A DNA stretch of 64,000 bases, from positions 38,670-102,669 of the forward strand of contig VTPC01090688.1 of assembly GCA_011009095.1 (NCBI GenBank). The letters run 5' to 3'. Below the pieces are notes generated by a model. That model was not told the DNA's origin. It worked only from the letters and a program-made list of their open reading frames with translations, and ran no database searches. The DNA comes from Ignelater luminosus. Lineage: Eukaryota > Arthropoda > Insecta > Coleoptera > Elateridae. The position numbers were made by a program, and so were the translations under genes. Position 1 is the first letter of the stretch. Each line of letters opens with the position of its first letter. Positions 44,540 to 57,789 of the stretch are shown piece by piece.

Positions 44540-47215
44540 AATTCAAGCGATCCGAAGTCATTTCGGCCAATGACTATTTTATTTATTTTGGACAGTCCTA
44601 AAACGAGGCATACATATCATGATTGTACAGCACATTGAAGAAAACCTCTTTCATCCAAATCAGTTCAGTTTTGGTAAAAACTGAGGCACAATGTGAGCAA
44701 CCTAGAAGGTATAGTATAGATCGCAATTGAAGTAAAATCGAAATATGCAGCAGAGCTTTTTATAGATATCAGTGGAGCCTTTAATAATACTAATACTTGT
44801 TGAATTGAGGATTCCCAATAATACAGACCAAAACATTCCTAGGAGAGTAGCTTTCCACAGGGATTCATTTTAAGCTCCTGCTATGGAGTTTCAAACGCCA
44901 CTCTTCAATAATTTTCAATTTCAAATTATTTTTTCCCAGAAAGTCAAAATTTAAATTTTAAATTCAACTGTAAACTTATTGTGATTTGCAACTTTAAAGA
45001 TTTTGTTAAGAATATCAAAGCTGTGGAACCCGATACTATAGATTATTGAATAGTTAGACATAGACGTAAACACGTCTTCTGTTTATGACAAAATCCTCGC
45101 TGTTCACTGTAATTTCTACTTTGGTGTCTTTCTAGACGTTGATCTATTCGAAAGGTAGACAGAACTTAAAGCACCCTAAGGCAAAGTCAGATTTTTTTCG
45201 CCTTCGCATTCCCTATAGAATATATGAAGAGGGGCGCAGCCCGACCCGTATTCACATTTAGTTTTCTTGAGAAGGTTAATGAAGAGCTGTCTTAAAATGG
45301 TTAATGAAGGACGCATCTCGACAAGTTTTGAAACAAAAATATCATTTTGTGATAGGCTCTAGAATGAGATAGTTAGTTACCCCTTTGTGTTAATTATTAC
45401 TGATTGCTTGTGTACGACTAAGACATAAATCTACAAAGTGCCTGGATGTACACATCGACAGCGATGTACGATTCAATCTGTAATTCAAAAGATTGCTCCA
45501 AAACTAATTAAATTCCTTAAAGTTTGAGATAAGATGCCGTTCAGAAATGGAAAACACTACTATGAGCGGTACAGGTAATTTGGGGACATCGCTTTTTCCA
45601 TAGTCCGCAACAGTAGAATAGAATAACAACAAGAACAATAACAAAAGTCTACAAATTTGTTTCATCCCAAATTATTGCCGACATTTTCCTGCTCTTTCTT
45701 AGCCTAAGAAATAGTAATGCAGCAACCAACGAGGTCGACTACAAAGCAGAGCAAATAACGAAAGTTGAAAATACAAAAAATAAAGCTCAAGCGTGGCCAC
45801 TGGCAGAACGAATAAAACAACTCCTCCACAGCAATGAAATCAGTCGAAACATTAAGCTTGTTCCCAACACCATAAACACAACTTCGCGACTTCAATCTTT
45901 ATCGTATCGGCAAACGCCTCAGGTCATTTTGCAACGCGTACCCATATAGATGACACAATTCTATATTATTTAATAAGCTGATTATAGGCTAAAATTAGGC
46001 CCCATGCCAAACCCAATCATCGAATTTGCTCTTCCGTGTTGTATATTTTACATGCACATCACCAATTGTGTTAATCTGTCCCTGCATTTACTGCACTTGT
46101 TTAGCATATGGCTAATCTAAACAACAGATGGAATCTAAATTCTTGAATGGTCAGTCTGCTCATACAAGCTGGAAACCATGGCATCAGAGTAGCTAGACAT
46201 AGCCAAAAAGTTAGCAAGCTTAAAGTAGCACAAAAACAATGGCTACAACATTAGGAAAGTGAGTAATGAGAGCAAAGTGAAAATGAAAGTTTCACCAGGG
46301 GCAATAAATCTGTAAATTTAATAGAATAAGCTAGGATAAGAAAGATAACAGTTTAGTTAAAAATGAAATGAACCTCTAACCGGATTAAAAATATCGATCC
46401 ATTGCATTGGGCTTTTTTTAGTTTGTTGTACTACAACTTACAATGTCAAGTCATCTGTCTTGAGTCTGAGCAAAAGTACGAATTTGTACCTTCCAATTAA
46501 GTCTCGCCTGTAAAATATTAGAGCCCGTTTGAGGAGTGCTCAAGTACTGACTATAAAAATGCGCATACGCTCCAAGTTCGTGTCAGTATAGAACTCCTCG
46601 TTACACATTTATATCCGCATTTGCTGAAAGTTTGGAACAATTAAGACTGCATTCATATAGATCTTGTTTCCATTGTGTTTTCTGTTTTGGTCAGAAAACC
46701 CTCGATTGATAGATTTAATAGAGCAAGACAGGAAGAGACTGAGGAAATAGGTTGATACATTCTACACGAAATGACCTTTTAACAAGACTAGCTCTTATTG
46801 GTCTTACCTGCCACAGTATCAAACACCATATAAAGTCATTGAATGGAAATTTTTTGAATCTCCACAAAAGTTTATTAGAGGGCTAAAAATTAGATTCAGT
46901 TATAAAAATATGAGTGTTGGCCAATTTTATTTAAAGCCGAGTACAAGAATAAATCCCAGTCATTCTTGCGCTTTAGTGTAAAGAAGATCTATAGAAATGT
47001 TACTCGAGACAGTAAAAGAGAAATACTGGAATATCCTTTCTGCCTTTCTGGCATCCTAGAGATGCAACAGGACTAAAATCTTAGAGTTGCTTCCAAAATG
47101 TTAAAGGTGTAAGGCAAATAAAGCTAAAATGTCAAATTTAAGGGAAATCAATTTTTAGGAAGAAAATCAGTCTTTAATTCAAGGTAAGAGTATCTATAAA
47201 AGGAGTTCGAAACTT
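44540..47215 (+). mobile_element. LINE of R1/LOA/I type: decayed RT, RNase H and 3' region
   Basis: Ordered remnants of one LINE polyprotein on the plus strand. KSFRPMTI (about 44558-44581) matches the 'KSFRPISLTSF' start of the reverse transcriptase. HIEENLFHPNQFSFGKN follows. AELFIDISGAFNN (about 44753-44792) matches the 'FLDIEGAFNN' catalytic motif. FPQGFILSS then matches 'PQGGVLSPLLW'. At about 46152-46200 VSLLIQAGNHGI fits the RNase H motif 'V.LxWVPGHxGI'. At about 46780-46840 the reading LIGLTCHSIKHHI fits the 'LTGHCxLxKHL' part before the C-terminal zinc motif. Distances between the motifs (about 2.1 kb from RT to the C-terminal part) fit the R1/LOA/I group, which carries RNase H. Many stops and frame changes show it is dead and old. 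The right boundary is set by similarity to the copy at 49160-49480. Confidence 0.72.
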
Positions 47216-49159
47216 TTAGTTCGTGTTACCAAAAAAAAGAACCCAATTACTTTGAGCACACGAGATTTCTCGTAAAAGCAGTATATCTGGCAAAACTTGA
47301 TTCTTTGTTTATTACTGTTACTATTATCATTGTTAAAGTCGTTAAAGGAAGAAAAAATGGTTCCACACAAAGACAATAGATTGAAAAAGAACCTCCCACC
47401 AAAATGATAAGAATCAAGTTTGGGATAGTCTGTTTTGATTTGAAATGTTTTGAGTTTTTTTTGGACCGATCAAATTTTTTTTCTGAGCGTTTGCATTTAC
47501 AGTCTGTCTGTATTTGCAAATATTGCATCCATCAAAAAAACAAGCAACTTTGCTTCTACGTTAGAAATAAAAATGGATTACGACAGAAGAAGTCGGTGCA
47601 GGTCAAAATCCTACAAATGATATTTTATGAATCACCCTGTATAATACTGACCACTCACAGAAAATAAAATTATAGCAATCTACATTTTAATTATTACATT
47701 TCCTTAATTATAGCACTATAAATCCATCGATTTTTTTACTTGACACAAAACAGTATTTAACTTCAAACAAAAGCTATCGTAAGTTTAAAGAAATCCAATC
47801 TTATTCGCGGGCCTGAAGATTTTTCTTCAAATAACAACGAAAACTAAATTTTTAGCATAGAAATTGATTTGATATCTATGCCGTGCTACCACATATACCC
47901 ACCCTCACATACATTTATCTGATATAGAAGAAATAACGCCGTCGGCGTAAAAGGGGTGGTGTGATGCGTTTGTATGCTCGGACGCTTCGCTTCGGGCTGC
48001 CAATACATTGCTATTTTCAATCTAAACAAAGAAACCTATTAATTAAGAGCCCCATTTAAAGGTTTACTCGCTGTCATAACAAACCTCTCTCTAGCGTTTT
48101 TCTTACGATTCTTTATTTTCAGTTTCCAGAAAGAGTATCCCATTTTAGTTTTTCTTTCTTTAACTTTATAGATTAAGAAGTGTTTCTGAGGGCATTCTTC
48201 TAGACAATTTTTTGTTTTGTTTTTCTTTCAAGATAGAAAAAAGAATTAAATTAAAAATAAAATTAACACAATGTAAGAAGATTTGTTTGACACTAATTAC
48301 TAATTTTATAACGTCGAACAACTTAAACAGCTATAAAAACTTGAAAAGTTTTTTTGTAAGTGTTAGACATTTATAACTTTAAAATTTGGCAAGAGCTTAT
48401 AAAATTGTCCTTAAAACAAGTGTTAAATCTATTTTTTCTTTCATTTATTATATTATCTCTATCATATTCATAATACTCTTGCCCCATACCAGATTTAACA
48501 AAATTAAAAGCAGAGCTTGAAAATAGTTGTTTGTTACTTCCGTTCCCTGCATTACTTTATAAATCAGCACACTAACAATAAACACGAAAATATAGCTAAA
48601 AATATCTTGCTTTGACTTTGAAGAAATACTTTTTCAATTAATTCTATCATGAAAATAAAAGAGAAGAGAAATCGTGTAATTATCAATAATAGAGACAGAA
48701 AAGCGTTAATTTGATGATATGTCGGTTTTTGGGCCGAACTTAAAGTTGTATTTAATAAAAACTAATTTTATAGAGATACCAATATGTCTGAAAAGATGTC
48801 CTAAGACAAAAACGTCAATACAACGGACCTAACCATATGAAGTGAATTGAGTACGGCAAACTATAACTTTTAAAATCATTTCAATAGTCACTGAATTCAG
48901 TTGAATTAGTTCCTGTCTACTACTTGTTTAATTTGGCTCAAACCAAGGATGAAAGATTTCCTGCTACCTAATTCAAGGTCAAAATTGATAGGTCTGATCT
49001 ACTTCCAAAACATGCAAGCTAATGAGCTGTATTCAAATAATATTAGAGAAGTCCAAACAAGCATTCTGAATAAATTATTCCTAAGTTATTACATCTTGCA
49101 ACACAAAATCAACAATTAATGAACATTTGTTACTCTGGAAGATGATGTCTCAACAAATT
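47216..49159. other. Background sequence between two LINE fragments
   Basis: AT-rich. It holds a lone transposon-terminus word, CACCCTGTATA (47633-47643), and a small GC-rich island at 47938-47998 (CGCCGTCGGCG followed by GGACGCTTCGCTTCGGGC). No gene recognised. Confidence 0.4.
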
Positions 49160-49480
49160 GGTTTTGAATGTTCTTACCTTCCACAATATTAAACACCAGA
49201 CAAAATTCAGTTTACGAAAAGGCCAAAAATCTGATTAAATAGCAAAAATATAAATGTTGCCCAGTTTGGTCTGAAACCAAGTTAAAGAAGAAAGCCCAAT
49301 AAAGAGAAAGTAATGAAAATTTTTTTCTGCAAAGGGGACTTGGCTTCCAAAACAATGATATAAGTAAGCAGTTATTTTAGACACACTAGAAAAAAGAATT
49401 AAGTTGAAACAAAAACCAACAGTGGCACGTTGTATATTCAATTCAAGATAAGAGTACTGCAGAAGTAGTTTAATCGTTCC
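49160..49480 (+). mobile_element. Second LINE 3' fragment, related to 46796-47210
   Basis: The DNA matches the 3' part of the 44.5-47.2 kb LINE in order: CTTACCTTCCACAATATTAA against CTTACCTGCCACAGTATCAA, then AAAAATATAAATGTTGCCCA against AAAAATATGAGTGTTGGCCA, then AATTCAAGATAAGAGTA against AATTCAAGGTAAGAGTA. The two are diverged copies of one family. No reverse transcriptase remains upstream. Confidence 0.6.
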
Positions 49481-52400
49481 CGAAACTCTTGAACTGTAGC
49501 GATTCATTAAGTCAAACAGCTTGACTTTTTTTCCAAATTATTCACGTTTCCTTTTGGTATCCATGGTTGACCACCGCCACCAGTAATGTAAGTTTCTTCT
49601 ATACAAGGCACGGTAGACAAGCCTCTAGAGGTTTATCACTTAAAAAGTGGCTTTATACTGATTCGCTGGTAGGTTTTTACCAATGACCACTTAGGTTCGA
49701 AGAGCGAGCGTGTCAAAGGATCAAAAAGACCTTTTTAAGGAAAACCATTTTCTAGGATTTGAAACTACTCACCCCATTTTGATGGTTCTTGTTCATATGA
49801 TCTACCTGCGGGCTCAATAAGAATCAGATCAATAAAACCTTCTGGACCTTATTACTCAAAATCAAGGAATCTTAGTAAAAAGACTGTTTTTGGGGATACC
49901 CTACCACTGTTCTAAGCTAACCAAAGTTAAGTTTGGCTTTATAGGAGTGTGTAAGAGATTCCTTCAGTTCCGGTGGTAACTTGAATATCGAGTAAAACCG
50001 CGAATGCTATTAGAATTCATGACGTAAAGCAGCTTAATGGTTTTTTTAAATTACTTGATTTGGCTTGACATTCGACTGTTGTTACTTGATTTGAATATCA
50101 ACACGAAATCAACAATTAATTAATATCTGCAGTTATAATTATAAAAGTGTGCCGTGGTTGCTTTGGAATTGACTATGTAGCTTCACTATAATTGACTCAT
50201 TGCACGAACAAATTAAATTCCTTTTATAAAGATATAACAATAACAGTAATATCGCCAATCAATAAAATTGCGGGAGAAAAGATTTAAAATTCTTTGTAGA
50301 GACTCTTTTGCATCACTGCAGCCAAATAGTGATTTAGGCATACCTTCGGGAAATATCAGCTACACGTGACTGCTTTTATCTTCACAGGACCTAGTGACCG
50401 ACAGAGGAATAACAATTGGGTTTGACTACAGCAGCAGATTTTGTTGCGAATATTAATGACTTCACCTGGTCGTGGTGTGGAACAACGACATTGGTGGTGG
50501 AGAGTATCGGCAGTCTAGGTGATCGCAAGGCCAACTGATGTGATCGACATGGTTTACTAATAAAAGAGGTGGTATTTTGTAGTGTTTGCGAGGTGATCAC
50601 CTGTTATCTTAGAGAGCGAAAACTTACTAAAATTAGTCTATTTTCTGCACGACCTTTGGACCTCCAAGATGGCAGGATGCTGTGCTAGGTGCTTTCATTT
50701 CTAAACGTAAAGTGAATCCATACTACAAACGTAGATGGGCGCCAACCAACTCCTCCAGACTGAGAAGACGGGGCAGCCACAACAGACGTTCGCACACTAC
50801 ATGGAACTGTGGCATAATTCAATTATCAGCAAAATTTAAAATGTAATCAAAACAGGTAAATTTATTTATGAGCTAGTCAGAAATTTACTACATTTATAGG
50901 AAATAAGCATTCGCTTGAACATAGACTACACAGAACTATCTCACAAATACCGTCTCGACGATAATATACACCTTGCTTGCCTACAAACGATTCTCCGAGT
51001 TAACCTTTGGATTTTCGCAAGTAATTTTTGGTGCTGCCACCATTTTGTGCGAATCTTTAGATAAGTCTAAGAACTATCGATTTCCTAAAAATTTAAAAAT
51101 CATAACCCCATTTTGCTAACGTAAGTTTTACCAAACGAATCCACATAGTATTTGTTATGCCGACACGCTTGATATCTGTTGAATGTATGAGAAGGTATTT
51201 TGGGTGACTAAGTCAGAGTAAACAGTGGCTATTTTACAGACTAATTTTTGCATATCACAAAGTTGGTTGTGCTACGTTGGTAGTTTCGGTTTGACCACAG
51301 GAGAAGGCAATAATCTTGCACCAAGCAGGCAAGTAGAGTTTTTCACTTTAAACCCTATAATCCTGATTTAAACGTAAACCATTTGCTAAATTCCTTCTAA
51401 TTAACTATGAAAATGCAAAAAGAAAAGCAAGTCAAAAAGATAGTTGAGATGGCGAGATGTCAATGTGAAATGTTGTTTTATGCTGCAAAGATCAGATCTC
51501 TCTTTGGAATCAATTCGAATTCGAATTTGAAGTTTTGGATTTACGATTGCCGCTAGCTATTTCGAAGCAAATTATACCATACTTTAATGCATTTTTTATT
51601 CTGTGAAAGTAATTAGGAACTGCCAATTTAATTTCTTTTTCAAAGTACCGAAGAAAACGTTCATCTTCTAATGTATTCTAATCTTTAGTCCAATGTCTTC
51701 CAAATGTTGCGCCCTGCCACATTGAATGTAATGTGTAGCAAAAATTTCGGGAAGTACTGTTTTAGAATTTGGGTAATTTTCGTGATACAAAATCTCAAGA
51801 CAGAAATTTGTTATTTATGGCCTCCTGCGAAGTTTAATTATTAATTTACGTTTAGTATTAATGAAACCGCTTAAAGGCAATTAACCTAGCCCCTAGCCTA
51901 GATCTTCTTCTTACATTTATATTTATGAGTAATCAGTGTATATCAAATCTTCCTTTTATATGTTTCAGTTATTAAAAAGAGACACAACAACCTTGTTCTA
52001 CTTATACATATTTATATTTTATTTAAAAATTCTTTCATTTGCTTTTTACTTATCTATCTTTGCCTTTTGCTTTTTTTATTAGTATTGATACAAGAATAAA
52101 TCGAATAGTAAGAATAGAACTATCGATATCGTGAAAAAACTAGAAAAGTGAATGTTTTATAAAAGTTCTTACGCAACGTTTGATGAATAAATAAATTTTT
52201 ACAATTCTTGTTTTTAAAATAATTCATACTACCAAGAACTGAAGCTGGTTAAATACGTAAACAGGATAAAATAAATTTTTTTTATCTTTTTGAAACTTCA
52301 TGTAAATTTTCTTTCTTTTTTCAACTTTTTATTCTAAATGCGTTCCTCTCGTCACATAGTAATATTTAGAAACGAATTTAACCGTTTTTTCATCCTTTAT

Positions 52401-55400
52401 TCAAGCTGATAAACCGATTTTAATTAATTGCGTAATGGTGGATTTTATCAAGAAGAGAAATTTAACAAATTGTAGTTGATTAAATAACTCTTAATGCATC
52501 TAAAGAGAAGTATTAATGTTATTTATGGTTGTTAGTTATAATTTAAAAAGTATGAAGTGTATCAAAGTGGTATTTAAGAATCTTAAGTGTTCCGAGAATT
52601 TTCGTTACTTAATATCTAATTAGCACTTTATAATTAATGTGGGATTCAATAAACAGTCTTTTAGATATCGCATATTTACTCTGGGGATATCTTTACGTTC
52701 AATTAAGTTATAATGAGTTTAAATGACATACCTAACTTGTTCTAGTATCGAATATATTTTGGAAAAATATTTTTTAAAATTCTCTGGGTTGTTTGTTTTA
52801 TTTAAATAATTGAGTCACACTGAACATTTATCTATTTAATATAAAAAGAAATATTTTAAAAAAATTTAATCATAATAAGCAAATGATTCTTATATACCGA
52901 AAAACTAGGCTGTCAGAACGTGAACAACGCAACACTCAGTTTAGACAGTTATTTCAAGAGCTCTGGACAGAATCGAAAATGAAAAATGCCTGCAATGACA
53001 TACCTACTACAGATAAAACAAAACACACAACAACAACATAAGAAATGTGAGATTGATCAGCGTTGCCGTTCCCGTATTAGAAAAAGATTTGCCTCAAATT
53101 AAAATTATCGACAGTGGTCACAATAAAAGATGACAAATAAATGAAAAACCCAGCCTAATCCAAAGACGTTTGTTTTATTTGTTGTTACGCCCAATACAAA
53201 ATTTAGTGACTCTGCCAAAAATCTAGTTTAAAACAGTAATGAAAGTCTTGCCTTCTCGCTTGCCCTAAGTCAGAAATACGGAACATAGTAAAACTAAGAG
53301 TTTGTCCAAATCGATTAGCTAAAGTCAAATTCAAAAGGCGTTGAAATTATGTTGCTAGGATTATCGGCCGACCCACAGAACAAAAAAAATGACAGCAAAG
53401 AAGAAGTGTTTAACTTTTAAGTTTGCAGACTGCGTTCTCATCGGCCTGACCTAGATATTATTTTACCAATACGATTCCGAAATTATCTCAAAACCATTGC
53501 GCAGACGTCTAAAGACTTCAGCGTCTTACTGTTACTACTACAACTGATCAAAGATCAAAATTGAATTCGGGAGTAATGTAAAACTTTAGATACAGTTTTA
53601 TATAACAAAAACCAGTAACGAAATACAAAAAAGTACATGACTTGGAACACCGACAGCTGATGTTTTTTTGTTTTCTGATATAATATGTTAGTAGCCTACT
53701 TAATTTAATTCAAACTCAGTGCAGATTTTTAGTGGGCAGGCCTTAGTATAAGTTATTATATGATGAGGAGAAGATAAAGAAATCTGTTTTGAACATATCG
53801 AAGAAGGGAGATATCAACATAGATAAGAAGGTTGCGTCGATTACCAAATGAGCACAGAATGCCATGAAAACTTAATCAAAGAATTAATAGAAGATTATTG
53901 AAATTGGTGGAAGATTAAGTTACGGTTTTTAAAATAATTTTAGAGTATCGAGTCTTACCACTAAGTTCTTACTATATTGGAATGCTATCTATAAAATAGT
54001 AAATGATTTTCATCAAAAGCGTTTAGACATTTTTTAAATACTTCCAATCACAATGGGCACAGCATTTCAAATTTTTAAAACTGGGTACTCCATATGAAGT
54101 AAATACAAGCTGCGTTTCCTGTCATTACTATATGAACAAGACTGTATTTTGCCTTTAGAAAGATAAATAAAGACATGTATCTAAAACTGAGTTGCTGAAA
54201 GGTAATTCAAACCGAAAGCCAAATGCATAAAGAAAGAGTTGAATAAGGACGCGAGACGAAAGAAAAAATTAATTCAGCCAAGTTGTACAAATGGCTGTGG
54301 TCTGCAAATTAAAAGCTGCAACTTCCTCGTTTTTGCATCACAAGCTACCACTGAAAGAAATATTTGATTAGTCTAAAGTTGATACAACTCCATTCCAATA
54401 ATTCTGATACCAAAACAACTAAATTAAAGTTTGTTGCAGAGTATGAACTTGAAGCCGGAATATCTACCTCTGGAAAAAAATCCACTAAAGACCTCTTGAT
54501 ACATTTATCTCCGGAGTAAATACCATGATAATCATTGCTAAAACAGTTATATCTATAACTACTATCTTGTGGATAAAGTTATCAAGAGATGGAAAGACCG
54601 GCCCTAAATAGCATAACTACACCTGGTCAAGACAGACTCTACAAATATTGAAATAGAGACTAAACCAAAATTTCTTTCTGATGCAGTTTTATCTTTAACC
54701 AATCATTTGGAAGTATTAAGTCTAGCACCAAGAAAGTTGTGTCCTTCAAAACTATGACGCAAATATCTAGTAGTGTTACTTTTACAATTGTTTTGACGTG
54801 GCTGTATTTTGACAAAACGCTATTTTTGCACGTCACCTTTTTGGAGTGATCGATTATAAAAAGAAGTTTATGCAAACAAACAAGTTAGCATCATGGACTT
54901 TTATTAGAAGAAGAAGACTCTCCTCATGCAAGAAAATAACCAAACCAATCACTCTTCGGGAGATCATTCTAGTTTTCAGACAAGATGAAATAAATTAAAA
55001 GAAATCTGCAAAAGTAAAATTGGAAATTTGTCGACTTTGAGATACTGATGTCTTATGCCACTTCCTTGTCTTGTAAGCAAAATTGAGCACACCTTGAGAT
55101 CTCGAAAAATGTAAATCAAATAAGTTCCTTCCCAATTTCGGTTTAAGGAGGATACAAAAATCTTGTCAACTAACTGTGAAACAGCGACATAATACCTTAA
55201 TCGAGTCTACAGAGTAATCTGTCTGATACCAGCGTATACTGTTTCTTCTTTTTTGTCAAAAGTTATTGAGTAAATTCCCAAAATCATGACTTTTACTAAA
55301 ATAAGAATGTAATGTAATATAAATTTATTTATTATCGGTAATTTTAGTTGTACTAAATGGAAACGTTCTTGAGAACAATGTACTGATGATGGTCTCATAA

Positions 55401-56924
55401 CCTAAAGCAAAAATATATCAGTAATTTTGTATTTCTTGTAGAAAGCAACTGCAAATCTAGAACTGAAAGTTGCAATTTTTCCCCGACAGTTTTGCAGTTT
55501 TTATGTTCTAGCTTTCTTTACAAAGCTTTACCTACTAACGACATTTTTCTTTCAGTTTAAGTGATACTTCCTATCTCATCTAATTAAGTAATATGTAAGC
55601 TACCTTTTTGCAAAAGAAGTATCACCAGCAGATTACTTAAATTATCAACTTCTTCAGAAAAAAGTTAAATTTTCAGTTTGGCAGAATTCCGATATGCTTC
55701 TTCACAAAGAAATTAAAACCAAGCCTTCGTAAATTGCTGCTCTTTCAAAGATTTCGCTTTATTCTCCTATTGAGATGTTGTCCTCCGTGATCAGTGTTCT
55801 CGGTTTTTGGGTCGCTATAGACAATAAACATAAAAAAATTTTTCTTCCATCATATTGACCAAGATGAAGAATATTCAAGTTTTGAAAAATTCTCATCAAC
55901 CAGTGAATAACATTTCAAAAATCAAATCCAGATCAAAGAAACCTATTCGTACAAACGAACAACTGAACAGCCGTTATGCATCTTATATATTGTCTATGTG
56001 ACTATCAGGTTTTGGTATATAATCTTTGTGGCTTTCTAGGTTCTTTCACGTTTTTGGTTTCTCATGGTTAGCTGAAAATTTGAAAAGTACTGAATTTTTG
56101 AGAAGTCCTTCCTGGAAGAAAACCAGATTTCTAGAAACTTGCAGGTTTTGACAGTATTTTAGGTTTCTGACTTGTTTGTTATATCACTGATAAAAGCACA
56201 AACGCTGTTTTTTAGCCTTATGCCTAAAAGGACTCATCAAACCTCATATTTATATTTTTTTAAATAGAATTCTTATTAGACACTTTACAATCATGTGTAT
56301 TAAGGAGGTCTCTAAAAAACATTACATTTAGGTTTCCAAACGTATCTTTTTCTAAAGAAAATTTATCTGACAGATAACAGAGTATATATTAACAGAGACA
56401 TTCTTCAACAACGGTCTTTATTATCGGAAGAAATAGAATCAAATGTCATTTACTCTTTTTTTTTGGTATCTTTGGACAGAAATTTTACCTTTACAGGTTT
56501 TACATTTTTTACATTTACTAATGAAATCAAAATGTTTATCTAACATTGAGATAAGATTTCTCAAATTATAAACTTATAGAATTTGCATGACCCACATTAA
56601 CGTTATTTGGATATTTTTATTGTGTTATTGAATTTGATCAGTTCAATTTTGTTTTTGGCTTGAAGTTTGCAAGTGGCTGCTAGCATATGCTTAGCAACAG
56701 TCTTGCTTACAGAAGAAATTAAGATGTGTTAATAAAGTTAGTTAATTTTCAATAATTAAATACAGAAATTCTTAAAAATATTCCAACAACAAATAAAGTT
56801 TAGAACACAAAAAATTCGACCAACTCAAACGTAAATTTTCATCCCTTTGAAAATTTAAGCGACGCACCCGGTTTTTCCCATGGTGGTGCTGTAGTAGATC
56901 TCTCTAGAGTGTGGTGAATGCTCT
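49481..56924. other. Long background stretch without a recognisable gene
   Basis: About 7.4 kb of AT-rich DNA. The part 50340-50830 is somewhat richer in GC and has an open minus-strand frame (50391-50600) without a known motif. No terminal repeats, RNA genes or protein families were recognised. It could be intronic or intergenic. Confidence 0.4.
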
Positions 56925-56938
56925 GTTACCAGGGTAAC
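56925..56938. promoter_or_regulatory. X-box-like palindrome (RFX-type site) next to a TATA box
   Basis: GTTACC-AG-GGTAAC is a perfect 6+6 inverted repeat with a 2-bp spacer. It fits the X-box consensus (GTTNCCATGGNAAC and relatives) bound by RFX factors, which drive ciliary genes in animals. TATAAAA follows at 56942-56948. The match to the known consensus is seen; binding is inferred. Confidence 0.45.
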
Positions 56939-57211
56939 TTCTATAAAATGTTGCATAATATACACGATTGTATTCCCAAAATTTAAAAAGCACACACATC
57001 GTGATGATCATAATAGTATGATATCTCTCAATGCATTCATTTATTTACCTTTACAAGATAAAATTTGTTTTCCTAAACAACTCAAATTACAAACTTACCG
57101 ATAAAACAACACGAAAATAATGTTCCATCTCTCTCACTCCTTCATCGTGTACGAGTGTGTATATATTAGGGAATTAATTAATTATTCCAAGTACGTGGTA
57201 GTATACAGAAC

Positions 57212-57248
57212 GATGTGTTTGTGTATTTGTTTTTGGGGAAAATTTCAG
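57212..57248 (+). other. Candidate first coding exon ending in a strong splice donor
   Basis: The ATG at 57212 opens 12 codons (MCLCICFWGKFQ) that end at a near-ideal donor, CAG|GTATGT (57246-57254). A TATA-like TATATATTA lies about 45 bases upstream (57160-57168), and the X-box about 280 bases upstream. If real, the gene would continue rightwards on the plus strand, but no matching second exon was recognised. Confidence 0.25.
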
Positions 57249-57504
57249 GTATGTGCTGCATTATTATAAATTTCACGTAAAATGAAGGTTTAGCGGAATT
57301 ATTATTCTTAGGTACATAAAGTAAACAATATTTATGATTTTATTACGAACGTTAATATATTTAAATAATGAGAAGATTTAAGGAAAATAAAACAAGGCAA
57401 CGATAATTTCATTACGTTGAAAACAAACAAAAGGAAGATAGAAGAATCTTCAAGGTGATTTACATACTTAATTTTTCGTTGATAGTTGTAAGCTGAAAAT
57501 CTGT

Positions 57505-57642
57505 TTAGTTTAATTCTGTTTTTTTAAAAGAGTCATTATTATGCCTTTTAGCGTCTTTTTTTAAAGTTTCTAAGAAAACCGTAATAACATCAAGGAGATT
57601 CTGGCCAATATCATCCGTCAGTTCGCATTTTTTACACGCCAT
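57505..57642 (-). CDS. Small Met-Ala-Cys ORF, 45 residues, function unknown
   Basis: This frame runs from the ATG at 57642 to TAA at 57507-57505. It encodes 45 residues beginning MACKKCELTDDIGQ, then a predicted amphipathic helix (NLLDVITVFLETLKK) and a basic, Lys/Asn-rich end. Cys-3 and Cys-6 form a CxxC pair at the N-terminus. It shares the ATGGCGTGT start, Leu-Thr at residues 8-9 and the helix pattern with the ORF at 3665-3832 (minus). Upstream, on the minus strand, lie a CRE palindrome (57782-57789) and a TATAAA stretch near 57832. No signal peptide, membrane segment or known domain is visible. It may be a short gene, a first exon or a chance frame; the resemblance to the other copy argues against chance. 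Confidence 0.38.
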   Translation of the reverse strand: MACKKCELTDDIGQNLLDVITVFLETLKKDAKRHNNDSFKKTELN

Positions 57643-57781
57643 CTTTATTACACTTTGATTACGGTACATAAAACGGTTTTTCAAGTCTATTTACAAATTA
57701 AGTAAACATACGATGCAAAACGTGTGCGCTCTCTTGCGAAATTTTCAATTGGTTTCTGTTTTTAAAGAGAGTTCTTTCTTT

Positions 57782-57789
57782 TGACGTCA
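57782..57789. promoter_or_regulatory. CRE palindrome TGACGTCA
   Basis: Perfect 8-bp CREB/ATF site, 140 bp upstream of the Met-Ala-Cys ORF (minus), with a TATAAA-like stretch about 45 bp further upstream. One such 8-mer is expected about once per 64 kb by chance, so the context carries the weight. Confidence 0.3.
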
